Origin: Astrothelium macrocarpum
Taxonomy: Eukaryota; Ascomycota; Dothideomycetes; Trypetheliales; Trypetheliaceae
NCBI GenBank assembly: GCA_021030915.1
Contig: JAGEMR010000070.1
Coordinates: forward strand, 1-64,000
Reading direction: 5' to 3'
Length of the DNA: 64,000 nt
Shown: piece by piece, positions 33,535-43,563 of the stretch
Position numbering within the stretch: the first letter of the stretch is position 1
Layout: each line of letters begins with the position of its first letter
The notes under the pieces: generated by a model
The model's input: the letters and a program-made list of their open reading frames with translations, nothing else
The model's database searches: none
Told to the model about the DNA's origin: nothing
Made by a program: the position numbers and the translations under genes

Positions 33535-34377
33535 ATGGCGTTTTTCTTTGGTCTCGGCAAAGCTCTGAAGGACAAGCGGAAACATGGACACCGTCCACGT
33601 CCTGGGGTTGACTTTTGCTCGCCTTATGAAGCTTATAGAAGTGCACATCCTGATGCACAAGCTATGATGAGGGCTGGCTACGGCCCGGGACAAGGTGGCC
33701 ACCACGGTTTCGGTCATCATGTGCATCCTGGTTGGTCGTATCATGGAGCTAAGAAAGGAGAGTACTGACATCTTATAGCGATCAAGGAAGGAGTGCTGGC
33801 AGCAGCGAATGATGGTGATCCTAGAGCTATGGCTTTGGCCCATCGGCGAGGCTGGCTTGGAAATGATCCATACTCGCAAGCAGGGGCCTCTGCTGATCCG
33901 AGAAAAGGCTTCGGAGGTCCTGGCCATGGAGGCTTGGGAGGGATCTTTGCTGATAATGAAAGGGGTAGCCACCATGGATCTCATGGTGGTAGCCACCGTG
34001 GAAGCCATCGTGGTAGCCACCATGGAAGCCATCGTGGTAGTCATCATGGGGCTCTTGCAGGAGGATTTGGGCCTCCAGAAGTTGAGGAAGGCGGTGAGGA
34101 AGATGAGGCACACAGTGCTTATAGTCCTCATCCTGGGACGAGGGGCGGCCGTGGTCGTGGATGGAGTTCGCCAGGTCATGATCCACCAGGTCATGGAATG
34201 AGTCATTCTGCTCATCCTATGATAGGATCTCCTGGAATGGGCCCTCATTCTACAATGGGACATCCTTCAATGAGCCCCCATGCAACGATGTCACACCATG
34301 GACACCATGGACACGGACATGGTCACGGGCGCGGTCGCGGCCGAGGGCATCTTTCGTTTGCGCCACAAGGTTGGTAA
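33535..34377 (+). CDS. His/Gly-rich repeat protein
   Basis: I do not recognise a named family. The N-terminal part (MAFFFGLGKALKDKRKHGH) is basic, followed by DFCSPYEAYRSAHPDAQ. The frame is interrupted by one TGA at 33766. Removing a 48-nt intron (33731-33778; branch-like TACTGAC, acceptor TATAG, but a weak GTTGGT donor) restores a 264-residue protein. The second exon has VLAAANDGDPRAMALAHRRG, then GSHHGSHRGS-type repeats, an acidic VEEGGEEDEAH, Met/Pro/His/Gly-rich sequence, and a HGHGHGHGRGRGRGH tail. Such composition suggests metal binding, RNA binding or surface adhesion, none of which is shown. If the intron is wrong, this is an interrupted gene. Confidence 0.62.
33964..34049 (+). repeat. 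Short in-frame tandem repeat (GSH-x-G)
   Basis: Degenerate 12-15-bp units around GGTAGCCACCATGGA, encoding GSHHG/GSHRG, run head to tail inside the His/Gly-rich gene. They preserve the reading frame, so copy number can vary without breaking the protein. Confidence 0.75.
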
Positions 34378-35528
34378 ATTGTCAAACCGTGTAACTAGAT
34401 TTGGAGGGATTAGACCTGGTGGGGGAATAACACGAATCAAGAGAAATGACCTTCCTTTTCTATGATGTAGCGAGCTCTTCTATTTCTACCGGTCCTGTGA
34501 TTTGCTAGAACGTTTAGTCAACACTCTGGTCGACCTTGCTTACGACACGTCTTTTAGCACTGACGGCGCTTTTTAATGAAGTTTGTTCAGCAACACTTAG
34601 CCACCCAAACGCCTCTACACTTGTAATAAAGGGCAAGAACAAAGGGACCTTGCAGAATGGACCTTACGAGATGACGACTCTGAAAGTGTAAACTTGATTA
34701 CCCTAATGTCTTAAAACGGTTAGCGGATTCAGGTGTCAAACACCGCTAAAGCGTGATGATAGGTCAGTCCCGAGGTTCACTCTGGTCAGGGTTTCCCGGA
34801 TCCTCTGACAGATCCTTTGAACAGAAGAGTAAATCTCCAGCACGAATGATTTTGAAATAGCATGAAGACATAGTCGGACGGTCGTAGTCGTCGGACTACT
34901 TTTGCTTGAATCAGAGTGTCCACCGACGCTACTGCTCTGACCTCAATAGATATTGATATCATCATATAAACTTCGAAAATGCCAACTCAGATGCGCTTAC
35001 CCTCTGCAGTTCGGATATCGGAACGTGCCCAACCCCGCGCACTTATAGTTCCATGCCTTAGGCATGACTGAGCTTATATTCAAAGACAGGATAAACCCCA
35101 CCCGGTACCATAACAGATCCCGAAGCCCGAAAATATGGTCACGAGGTCATTTTGAATCAAATCACCTTCAGTAACAGGTTGTCTACCTTCTTAAACATAC
35201 CTATGTTCAAGGAGCTATTGCCCTCGCATTATCGGCGTCGGACTTTTGGCCACCACAAAATTGGTGAATTCTAATCTTGTCCCAATCTATCGAGAGCAAA
35301 AAAGCGCCCTCGATCCATACGAAGCGTCCCGCTGCACGCCTTACATGTCTTCGTCAATTGCCAATCGTTCGATCCACCTTCTGTGAAACACCCAATCAAG
35401 GTCCGCTTCTAGCAAACGCATAAACAACGCGGCCGAGATTTTCTACCAGACAATTAAACCAAGAAGTCACAGTATCTCCTTGATCAGCGATCACAATCAC
35501 CGCCATCCAAGGCCATCTTCTTCTCCGC
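34378..35528. other. Gene-less convergent intergenic stretch
   Basis: 1.15 kb lies between two convergent genes. No ORF long enough or conserved enough to call was found, and no repeat structure was noticed. Confidence 0.5.
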
Positions 35529-37031
35529 TTATTGGCTCAAAAATGTTTCCTTCGACGCAGGCGGCATTCCCAATCCATTCCTGTTTCTGAAGAAAAGCAC
35601 ACCTCTGCCTTCACCTTCTGCTTCAGCATTTGGCTCGACCCAATTACACCATCTTGTATTCCTCCACAAAGCCCTGATGAAGCCCCAGAATCCGCCTTCA
35701 GTATCGCTGCGATAATGGCTACCCATGACCGGTTTTATGGCTTCGCTAGCCTCGTCGGCGTGGTAAAAGGGAATGGTGCTCACATAGTGGTGTAAGACAT
35801 GAGTCTCAACAATGCCATGGAAGAGATGACGGCCAATAAAGCCCATCTCTCGGTCGATTGTGGCGGCGGCTCCGCGTGCGAATGTCCAAGTGTGTAGCGT
35901 GTAGTGAGGCAGACTTGGATCCGTATGTTGGAGATAGGTGATTGCAACTAAACCATATGTTAGAGAAAGAAGGGAGAATACCGTCAAGGATTTCTTACCA
36001 AGCCAGTGATTGACCCAGAGATAAGGCACAAAATACCATACAAGCATGTTGTTCCATCCAAACTTCTGACCAAGGAAGAAGAGAACAGTTGCCGTTATAC
36101 CAAGTCCCAAGTCGCTCAGGAGGATAAGATGCTCGTCCTTCTTCTCATACAGCGGACTGGAGGGCGCGAAATGATTGATACCGGAAAAGAAACCATTTTT
36201 CTTTCCTTTGCCTTTTCCCTCGGGTTGACGTTCGTGGATATTGTGGCCTGTAACATTGGACAACAAGTACGCAGGCCAGCCTCCGATCTGCTGGTACACC
36301 AGGTGCCATGCAGTGTAGAGAGGTGTCTCTTCCATCAACTCAGCAAGGTCATGCGCAGCTTTTCCCAGTTTCGATGCATGTTCTTCCCGTGTTTCAGGTA
36401 CGAAGACCATGTCACGCTCAATGTGACCAGTCGCCTTGTGGTGCTTGCCGTGGGAGATTTTCCAGGAGAAATAAGGGACCAGAAGAGCTGAGTGTAAGAT
36501 GAAACCCACTGTGTCATTCAACGTTTTGGATGGCGAGAAAGATTGATGCCCAGCTTCGTGGGCCAGAACCCACAGACCTGTACCAAAAAGTCCCTGAATA
36601 TAAGTATAAACGGCCCACAGACCAAACCGAACGACCTTCGAGGGGATAATCTCCGGAGTTACAAAATTGTAAAAGAGACCAAAGACGACGGCGAGACATG
36701 TAATATCGCGAGCAACATACTGAAGTCCGCGACGGCCAGATCGTTCGAAGCAATGGGCAGGAATGACATCGCGGATCTGCTTAATTGTGAAGTCCGGAAT
36801 CTTGAAGTCATTGCCATATGTATCCACTAATTTCCCGCGACCGTCCTTGACCCCGGTGTCGTCCATGGAACTCAACGAAGATAGTGACGTTGACGAGGGC
36901 GAATGACGAGGAGTATTGGAAGGGGAGTCTGAGGGAGAGGCAGCGCTTGAACTCGAGGTCGAGGAGATGGCAGAGTCGACTGTGATGTTTCTTCGAATGG
37001 CTGCATTCCGTGGCCGTGCGGTGGTTAACAT
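35529..37031 (-). CDS. Delta12-type fatty acid desaturase (oleate desaturase)
   Basis: This is an ER membrane di-iron desaturase that makes linoleate from oleate. The start MLTTARPRNAAIRRN at 37031 is followed by a Ser-rich, disordered N-terminus and then DFTIKQIRDVIPAHCFERS, a family hallmark. The three His boxes are present: HEAGHQ at residues 158-162, HGKHH at 194-198 and HVLHH in the C-terminal part. HEAGH (for the more usual HECGH) is a conservative variant. The long frame reads straight through a 51-nt intron (GTAAGA donor, branch CTAAC); splicing removes 17 residues and restores NHWLVAITYLQHTDP, the expected sequence. The product is about 483 residues. Delta12 and omega-3 enzymes are hard to separate by eye. 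A long 5' leader is likely. Confidence 0.88.
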   Translation of the reverse strand: MLTTARPRNAAIRRNITVDSAISSTSSSSAASPSDSPSNTPRHSPSSTSLSSLSSMDDTGVKDGRGKLVDTYGNDFKIPDFTIKQIRDVIPAHCFERSGRRGLQYVARDITCLAVVFGLFYNFVTPEIIPSKVVRFGLWAVYTYIQGLFGTGLWVLAHEAGHQSFSPSKTLNDTVGFILHSALLVPYFSWKISHGKHHKATGHIERDMVFVPETREEHASKLGKAAHDLAELMEETPLYTAWHLVYQQIGGWPAYLLSNVTGHNIHERQPEGKGKGKKNGFFSGINHFAPSSPLYEKKDEHLILLSDLGLGITATVLFFLGQKFGWNNMLVWYFVPYLWVNHWLGKKSLTVFSLLSLTYGLVAITYLQHTDPSLPHYTLHTWTFARGAAATIDREMGFIGRHLFHGIVETHVLHHYVSTIPFYHADEASEAIKPVMGSHYRSDTEGGFWGFIRALWRNTRWCNWVEPNAEAEGEGRGVLFFRNRNGLGMPPASKETFLSQ

Positions 37032-38680
37032 GATGAAAATGCAAAGATAAGTCTGTTCAAATAAATGCAGTAACGATGCAAGACTAATGCAAATGAAATC
37101 AGACAATGAGCAGTCCACTTGAAGGGACAATGTCACCAAATATGTTTGTTGAGGACTTTGGTGAATTATGGAGCTAGATGTTGGGACCCAGCGGAAAGGC
37201 TGGCAAAAACAAAAACCTTCCAACGCAACGACAGAGTCAATGCAACGACAAAGCAAACTATCAATTGCAAAATTGGCTACGAGACAAGCGAGGGAGGATT
37301 GAGGGAGTAAATGGGGTCCTCAGCAGTAAAGACTCTGGGGCACAGAGACAGTTTCGGTACTAGAAAATTCAAGCGTGGGTCTTCCTCCGCCATGGACCCT
37401 GAAAAGTCTCCATGCAGGGCCGCGGGTGCCCCGATTGGCTGACTACAAGGTCTAGATGGAGCTAGGATGTTACCGAGGCCTTTCGCGGCCAAGCTCACAC
37501 CTCGATTTCTACACGCTGAACTCCATGCATCTGCCAGTCCAAACGCTACCGACGCCGGACCCGTGTTTCTCATTGCCCATCTGATGCGCTGTCTCTGGTC
37601 GGAGCGAGAATAGCGTCTGTCACATGGAGTCGCTCTTCACAAAGTCTTTTCGCACGTGGACCGATCATTCCCGTCTTCTTCCGTAAAAGTGTTGTAGTTG
37701 TCCGCATGAATCCACAGGATTTGTTTTCCAAGAAGCTAGCAAGCACGTAAGCGGAGAAACACCGGAACCCCAATCCATATGGCGGCGCGATCAGCAGTGC
37801 TCAGGCAAGCCCCTGACAATCAGAACTGCATCTGGCCGCTCTGCAAAGCTCCAAATTTTGCTTGTGTGTCTGGCCCCCAGGTAGAATAGGTTTCAGCCTC
37901 TATTCTCCGCGTGGAGTGGGTGGAGCGGTGAGTTGGCAATCCTTCACCGCCGTCCGACATTCTCCATTTATGATCTCCACGCGTTTTCACCATTGAGTGG
38001 CGTGTCTTGGCATTCAAGAAAATCTCGCTTCTGGCGGCTTATCTCGAAAGCGGGACAATTTGCTACATGAATGGCGTAGATATCGACACGCTTCTAGAAT
38101 TTGTGCCGCATGGACAGCAACAAGCCAATTCTGCTGCTGTGCTACGATCCTAAAAAGCCAAGAAGTTCAGCTATATGAGGCAGGTAAGCAATCTTCAGCT
38201 GCACAATTAAATCACCCCGCTCAGTGGTGCCTGAGATCGCCGGCGACGAAACAAGATCGTGCATGAAATGCTTGTCGTAATCCAGTCGCAGGTACGTGGA
38301 CAGCCAGGGTTCATTTGGCCTCTATTTTGTTGAGAGCCTTTTCGACCAAGTGCCGAAATTTGGCGTGGCTCGCACGTGTGGCTGATGCATTGCATGGATC
38401 GGAGTTGACGCCGAGACTGTGCGTTGCTTGATCAAATACTCCGTACATACGGCCAATTCCGTAAGTACTCTACGTACCTACAGACGTACCTTGGTACCAC
38501 GCTACTCGGTACTCTGCTATTCTCAGCCAGCCTCTTCCAATATTCAATACTACACGGCTTCCTTACCGGCGATCGCTATTGATCTTACAGCACGTACAGA
38601 TCAGCTTACTGGTCAGACTCAGGTAAGATTTTTCCTATGACTGTCACTTCTATGCCGTTTCTATACGACGCACACCGTTT
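37032..38680. other. Desaturase promoter and gene-less stretch
   Basis: No gene is supported. The frames at 37277-37573 (-) and 37820-38017 (-) have no domain or splice logic. Around 38437-38515 six GTAC tetranucleotides occur within about 80 bp, most in near-palindromic contexts such as TACGTACCT and TTGGTACCA. Confidence 0.5.
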
Positions 38681-40813
38681 TCACATGCAGCTCGCCATAC
38701 ACGGTTTGCCCTCCATCCTTCCCATCTTTTCTACCCGATTCTGTTCCTTTTCCGCAACCTCTTCTATATTCAAAACCTGGCCTTTCAAAACGCTAGCTTC
38801 TAGGTCTTTCTGACTCACGCGACACCTCGCGGTATATTTGCATTTTCTTGTCCCATCCTCACGCAAGTTCTCGCGGCAGAGCCAGAATCCTGCTTGTACG
38901 CACGACACCCCATATAAGTCAACGAAGAGTACAAAGAATATCAGTGACGTGGTAGTCGCGATGAGTTTCAGCGACGTTAGAGATGCAAGAGGTAGAAGAA
39001 TGAGCACAATAGCAACGCCAAAGCGAAGCGTGAGACGATGTCGCTTGCGTAATCGGGCAGTCGCGATGGTACGATGTTCATTTGCAAGTGATATGAAGCC
39101 CATGCTTGCCAGTGCAATGCCTAAACCCGCACAGTAAAACCACCGTTGGCCTACGTCGATTTTGGCCCCTGAAAGTATTACGTCAGTCTCATCGAGGCTC
39201 TCGACAGGCGAATTTGAAGTGTCGTGAACGAGAACAATGCGGCCCAGTGCAGCGCCTGATATGGCATATGACATGACCAGCGGGACTTGGGCGGTGATCC
39301 ACACGAACGCTACTAGTCCATTAGCGAATTCGGTGAGGAAATCCTGGTTTATCCCATGGCAAAACCTACATGTAATAAAAGAGCGCCTGATAGCATGTGT
39401 ATGCAAGTTCCAATTGTCCACCTCAAAATAGATCCATCCCAAGCTGAATGCCTGTATGAGTCCCAAGCACGCCTTCCCCAGGAAATCGTTGAAGTCGTGC
39501 GGTGCTACTACTTTATTCTGGTATATAAGGCCTACGACACTATAGCCGAGCACCAACGTAAAGAAAGCATTCGACCGGTCAATGCGGTGCTCCAGGTTCA
39601 CGCCCGGGTAAAACTCAAAACTTTTCTTCGCCCATCGGCGTAAACGCTCTGTTGGTAGCTTCTCTACGGATCGGGAGAAGACCATCGTGATGGCAATACC
39701 AAAGGTATCAAACGCAAGTGCAATCCAGATCAGCGGCTGCCGATGGGTTAGAGAGTCTTCATGAATCGTCCCAATCCACAACGCTGCCGGCACTAGCGTG
39801 ACAAGCGCATGGCCCACCATCGTTGCGCGCACCATGGGAATCATATACGCCGCGCCCATGAAAAATGCCGCAATGAATAGCCGCGCAGTCAGATAACACG
39901 CCACAAGCGGTGTCCACGTCACATCAAAGGAGTGCGAGATGTTCGTTGCAAACGCCAAGAGGCAGATCAGCGTAAACACGACCGACAGTCTCCGCACAAT
40001 GTCGTCTGAGTCGAACCAGTTGACGATGACCGAGATGTCTGTCCACACTTTCCAGCCCATCGTGAACGTAACGGCAAACCGCAAGAGCGAGTTTCCCGTT
40101 GCGGGATCGACCGCCGAGTCGCCCGCCGTGGCAATGATGCCCACGTACAACAGGTCAACGAAAAGCTCATACCACGCGACTTCTTGCGTTTCCTGCGCTC
40201 GCCACAGCAGGCCCTTGTGGTAGTACTGCCGCACGATGGGTTTCACGAAGAACTTCATCGTCTGTCCGTTTTTCCGCTCTGCATCCCAATCGCGGTGGTT
40301 ATGTCCGTCGCTGCCATGATCGTCGTATAGAGAGTTGGCCGAGCTGGCGTTGGGGCTGCCGTTGTGTGTGCGGAGGTGCGCGCTGTAGCCGTACTTGGAG
40401 AAGTTGGCGTCGAGCTGGACGGCGTGCTCGGAGATCATGTGCAGCTCGTTGGACAGCGAGTCCATGTCGCGGATGACGCCTTCGAACTCTTCGAAGAGGC
40501 CGCCATGGGTTTGGCGGAGGGCGTTGCGCCGGTCTTCTTGTTGGGTGTGTGCTTCGCGTAAGGCTTCGATGTGCTCTTGTGAGCCGTGGATGACGAGCTC
40601 GAAGTCGCCTTCCTTTTCGATGACGCTTATACTTTTGCGAAGGACCTCGAGGTCGGTCGGGGAGGAGGCGACGTGGATTTTTTTGCCATTTGGATGGAGA
40701 AAATGGCGGATTCGTTTGCCCGTGTGGAGGTGGTGGCCGAATGAGATGCGATGGTGCTGGCTGGGTGCCAAGGTTGACGCCGCATCGAACGTTGTCGTTG
40801 GCGTCGTTGTCAT
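38681..40813 (-). CDS. LtrA-family (low temperature requirement A) membrane protein
   Basis: This is a polytopic membrane protein of the LtrA family, named from Listeria; its fungal members have no settled function. A soluble N-terminus of about 190 residues precedes the core. The core starts with QETQEVAWYELFVDLLYVGI, the diagnostic motif, with the conserved E and D in or next to the first helix, and continues with about ten hydrophobic helices. The frame crosses a probable 57-nt intron in phase (GTAGGT donor, branch GCTAATG), which joins HAIRRSFIT to LAFVWITAQVPLVMSY; about 690 residues result. The C-terminus has a Cys-containing, charged tail. No N-terminal signal is seen. Confidence 0.85.
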   Translation of the reverse strand: MTTTPTTTFDAASTLAPSQHHRISFGHHLHTGKRIRHFLHPNGKKIHVASSPTDLEVLRKSISVIEKEGDFELVIHGSQEHIEALREAHTQQEDRRNALRQTHGGLFEEFEGVIRDMDSLSNELHMISEHAVQLDANFSKYGYSAHLRTHNGSPNASSANSLYDDHGSDGHNHRDWDAERKNGQTMKFFVKPIVRQYYHKGLLWRAQETQEVAWYELFVDLLYVGIIATAGDSAVDPATGNSLLRFAVTFTMGWKVWTDISVIVNWFDSDDIVRRLSVVFTLICLLAFATNISHSFDVTWTPLVACYLTARLFIAAFFMGAAYMIPMVRATMVGHALVTLVPAALWIGTIHEDSLTHRQPLIWIALAFDTFGIAITMVFSRSVEKLPTERLRRWAKKSFEFYPGVNLEHRIDRSNAFFTLVLGYSVVGLIYQNKVVAPHDFNDFLGKACLGLIQAFSLGWIYFEVDNWNLHTHAIRRSFITCRFCHGINQDFLTEFANGLVAFVWITAQVPLVMSYAISGAALGRIVLVHDTSNSPVESLDETDVILSGAKIDVGQRWFYCAGLGIALASMGFISLANEHRTIATARLRKRHRLTLRFGVAIVLILLPLASLTSLKLIATTTSLIFFVLFVDLYGVSCVQAGFWLCRENLREDGTRKCKYTARCRVSQKDLEASVLKGQVLNIEEVAEKEQNRVEKMGRMEGKPCMASCM

Positions 40814-41780
40814 CGTATCTGCCGCTCAAGTGAATGGGTCGGTCGGAAGAGAGGACTTTCTCGAGGAGATGCACCCATAATTAGGGGGACCATGATGGTG
40901 CTGCTGGAGGGGGCTAAAGCTCGGATGGCTTGCCTGGAGTTGTATGAAGGTGCTTGGCCACCAATGAGGATGCTCCAACTAGCGTTTACCGACTTAGGAT
41001 TGAACGAGCCGAAGCCGTCTGTCAGCTCTCTACATCGCGGTTGCTGACACAACAAGATTTTATTAGAGAGTGCTCTCTCATCTCAACTCTTAGCCAACTT
41101 CTTTATATCCTCTAATAGATTGTGATGACGCTTGACGGGAGTGGTCAACCCCCAGTCCATACGTCCGGGGTGGCAATGAGAAATGTGGAAACCATAACAA
41201 ACATTACCAACAATCGCACAAAGAGACCATATAACAACGAGTTGTACCACTCTCAAGGAGTATTTGTTCATACATGATCTAAAGTTCATGACCATTCGAA
41301 AATATACTGAAGACATCACTAATTTGTGTGCGGCTGGTAAAATGCCGTCAACCACACCAGAGGGTCAGAATCAGGGGTGGTTCTTCGCCAATCATTAACG
41401 AACTGGCCTGAGCACTCACCACTCGAAGTGGAACCGAGCCAGAGGTAGCCAGCCTACAACCGGCTTTGTAAGCGTCCTGACTTTGGTATCATTTATCGAT
41501 CGCAATGTCTTTCTTCTAGACATATTCTTAACGAGACCCCAGGACCCCATTCATGTCCAAAGGGAAGCCAGTAAGAGATCGAGCTAAATTTGTCGACTGT
41601 TTAATTGCCTAACAGCTACCAACGCTTATGAAACCACTGGCGTAGCAAAAAATGCCTAGAAGTAGACGTTACCGGCTCCTTGACGAGCCGAAACTAATAC
41701 GAGTGGTAATTTTAAACCAATGTTTCCAACACCAACGATCAACAAACCCTAAGCTTTAACAGGACTCGTACACTACGAGT
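40814..41780. other. Gene-less stretch beside the transposon block
   Basis: This holds the promoter of the LtrA gene and unassigned sequence up to the transposon junction. The frame at 41083-41355 (minus) has one hydrophobic segment but no family match. Base composition is ordinary, in contrast to the AT-rich element that follows. Confidence 0.5.
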
Positions 41781-41795
41781 AAGTCGGCGTACCTA

Positions 41796-43561
41796 GAAGC
41801 GGCTCACCCCCCGAAGCGGCGCACCTCCACCATTTCGTCTCGTTCATTATTTGGTGTAATTATTCAACGAATTCAGCTACGTTTGAAATTGTGTGCATAT
41901 GTGGCTAAATACAGATTCTGATGTAGCACTGGAAGGTATTTTTTTTGCTTTTGGCGCTGATTTTGGTGGTGGAATAATTGCTGAAGCCGCCGTTTTATCA
42001 AATATCTTTTTGATCTCCACCATCGTGGCGAACTTTTCATTTACATCAAATTTGATTATTTTTTTAACTGACTGAATAATATTCTATTCCATTTCATGAC
42101 GTAAATATTTATTTATATTTTTTAATATTATATTTTCTGTAATTATAATTATTAATATTCTGCCTATTTTGATGAATAAACGTCTAATATCATTATTTAT
42201 ATATATTATTTTATTTAATATATGAATAATTATATGAAATTGTTATTCATTATATGATATATTGATTGAATCTGAACGAGGTCGCTTTTGAGGCGTCTGG
42301 AGATGCGGGTCTATATGTGGATTGAATATAAATAATGAATCACATGAAATAAACGAATTTAACGATATTAGACCAGCTGTCTTCCATTCAATATGAATAT
42401 TTCGTATTATGAAATCTTTCTGACGAATATGATTATAATATTTGATAAAACGATTTTTTTTTATAATTACGCCGTCATTCAAATGAATCAAATATTCAAT
42501 TTCATCACGATATACACGTTTAATAGAACTGAAATTATATAAATCCAATGACTGAAGAATATGAAATATATAAAAAGGTATAAATATTAATTCAATTTTG
42601 AAATCCATTTTACATATTTATATGAATTCTATACTGATATGATTAATATGACCATCGAATAATAATAGCCTATATCCGCCATATTCAGAACGCGTTTATG
42701 GATCAAATATACGTGTCAGTTAGACGAATTCAATCTCATTTGATATCCAGCCATTTGGCGAAATAATATAATTCCAATTTGACAGTTTATCTGATTAAAA
42801 TCATATAATTTGAAGATATTTGCCTTTAAATATAATAAACGGATCAATCAGATAATTTAATGAATTAATAATCTTAATAATGAATAATCATCTTTTATTC
42901 TATAATATTTTTTTATAAATATGTTTTTTAATTAAATTGAATAAATATTATAGAATTCGTATATATGTTTAGATTTAAATCTTATTCGTTCATATTCCAT
43001 ATATCTTTTACACGAATATTGAACTATTTTCGTATTTTTTTAAATAATTCCACAAATTCAATAATTAATTCTTCAGACGCGTATTATATTCTTTTAATAT
43101 CAAATTTTCGTCCAATCATAAAAATGATATATAAATTGCGTTTTATGAAAAAAGTGACCCATTTTTTATCCAAAGGTTTATCATTTCCATTAATATATAC
43201 AATTCGAATAGCCATTTTATGAATACGAATATGATTAGAAGAAAATTCATGATAATTCTCATCAATAATTTATTATATGAGAAATTCCTTTTAATGTGAA
43301 AATAATCGCTATTATTATTCATGACTGAAATGTCTTTTTTATCGATCTTTGAGACGTATTCTGAGAATAATTCTGAATAAAATATACGCATTAGTAGTTT
43401 TATTTATTGAAGAATAAACGCCAGATTCGTAATCAGCGATAGCAGAAGCGATAGTACGCTCACGATCAGCCATATTGAAACGCTATGGTTGGTGGTGGAG
43501 CGAATTCAGCGAAATGAGTTGAAATGGTGGAGGTGCGCCGCTTCGGGGGGTGAGCCGCTTC
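41796..43561 (-). mobile_element. Degraded Fot1/pogo-like DNA transposon, element I
   Basis: The element has terminal inverted repeats of about 40 bp beginning GAAGCGGCTCACCCCCCG, identical at both ends over most of their length (41796-41836 and 43521-43561). It is flanked by TA (41794-41795 and 43562-43563), as expected for Tc1/mariner insertion. The inside carries a minus-strand transposase pseudogene. The termini are GC-rich and nearly unmutated, while the middle is extremely AT-rich, as produced by RIP. It abuts element II at a shared CTAG. Confidence 0.88.
41877..43473 (-). pseudogene. Fot1/pogo-type DDE transposase, RIP-degraded
   Basis: The first 25 or so codons are intact (MADRERTIASAIADYESGVY), matching the helix-turn-helix start of Fot1/Pot2-like transposases. 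Then stops and substitutions accumulate. The C-terminal region is still recognisable: HILQSLDLYNFSSIKRVYRD (normally LLQPLD...LKR.Y), followed by the ...FI..YN.IR....F..NI...W..AGL block. The last 60 codons up to the stop at 41877 are again well preserved (IIPPPKSAPKAKK). The full span fits a normal transposase of about 530 residues. It cannot encode an active enzyme. Confidence 0.85.
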
Positions 43562-43563
43562 TA

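Noticed and set aside
33529..34263. Minus-strand ORF of 244 codons, Met/Ser/Thr-rich
   Set aside because: Produced by reading the His/Gly-rich repeat gene antisense; composition is that of a repeat shadow.
40299..40874. Minus-strand ORF of 191 codons rich in Arg and Pro
   Set aside because: It overlaps the N-terminal part of the LtrA gene in another frame of GC-rich sequence; no domain.
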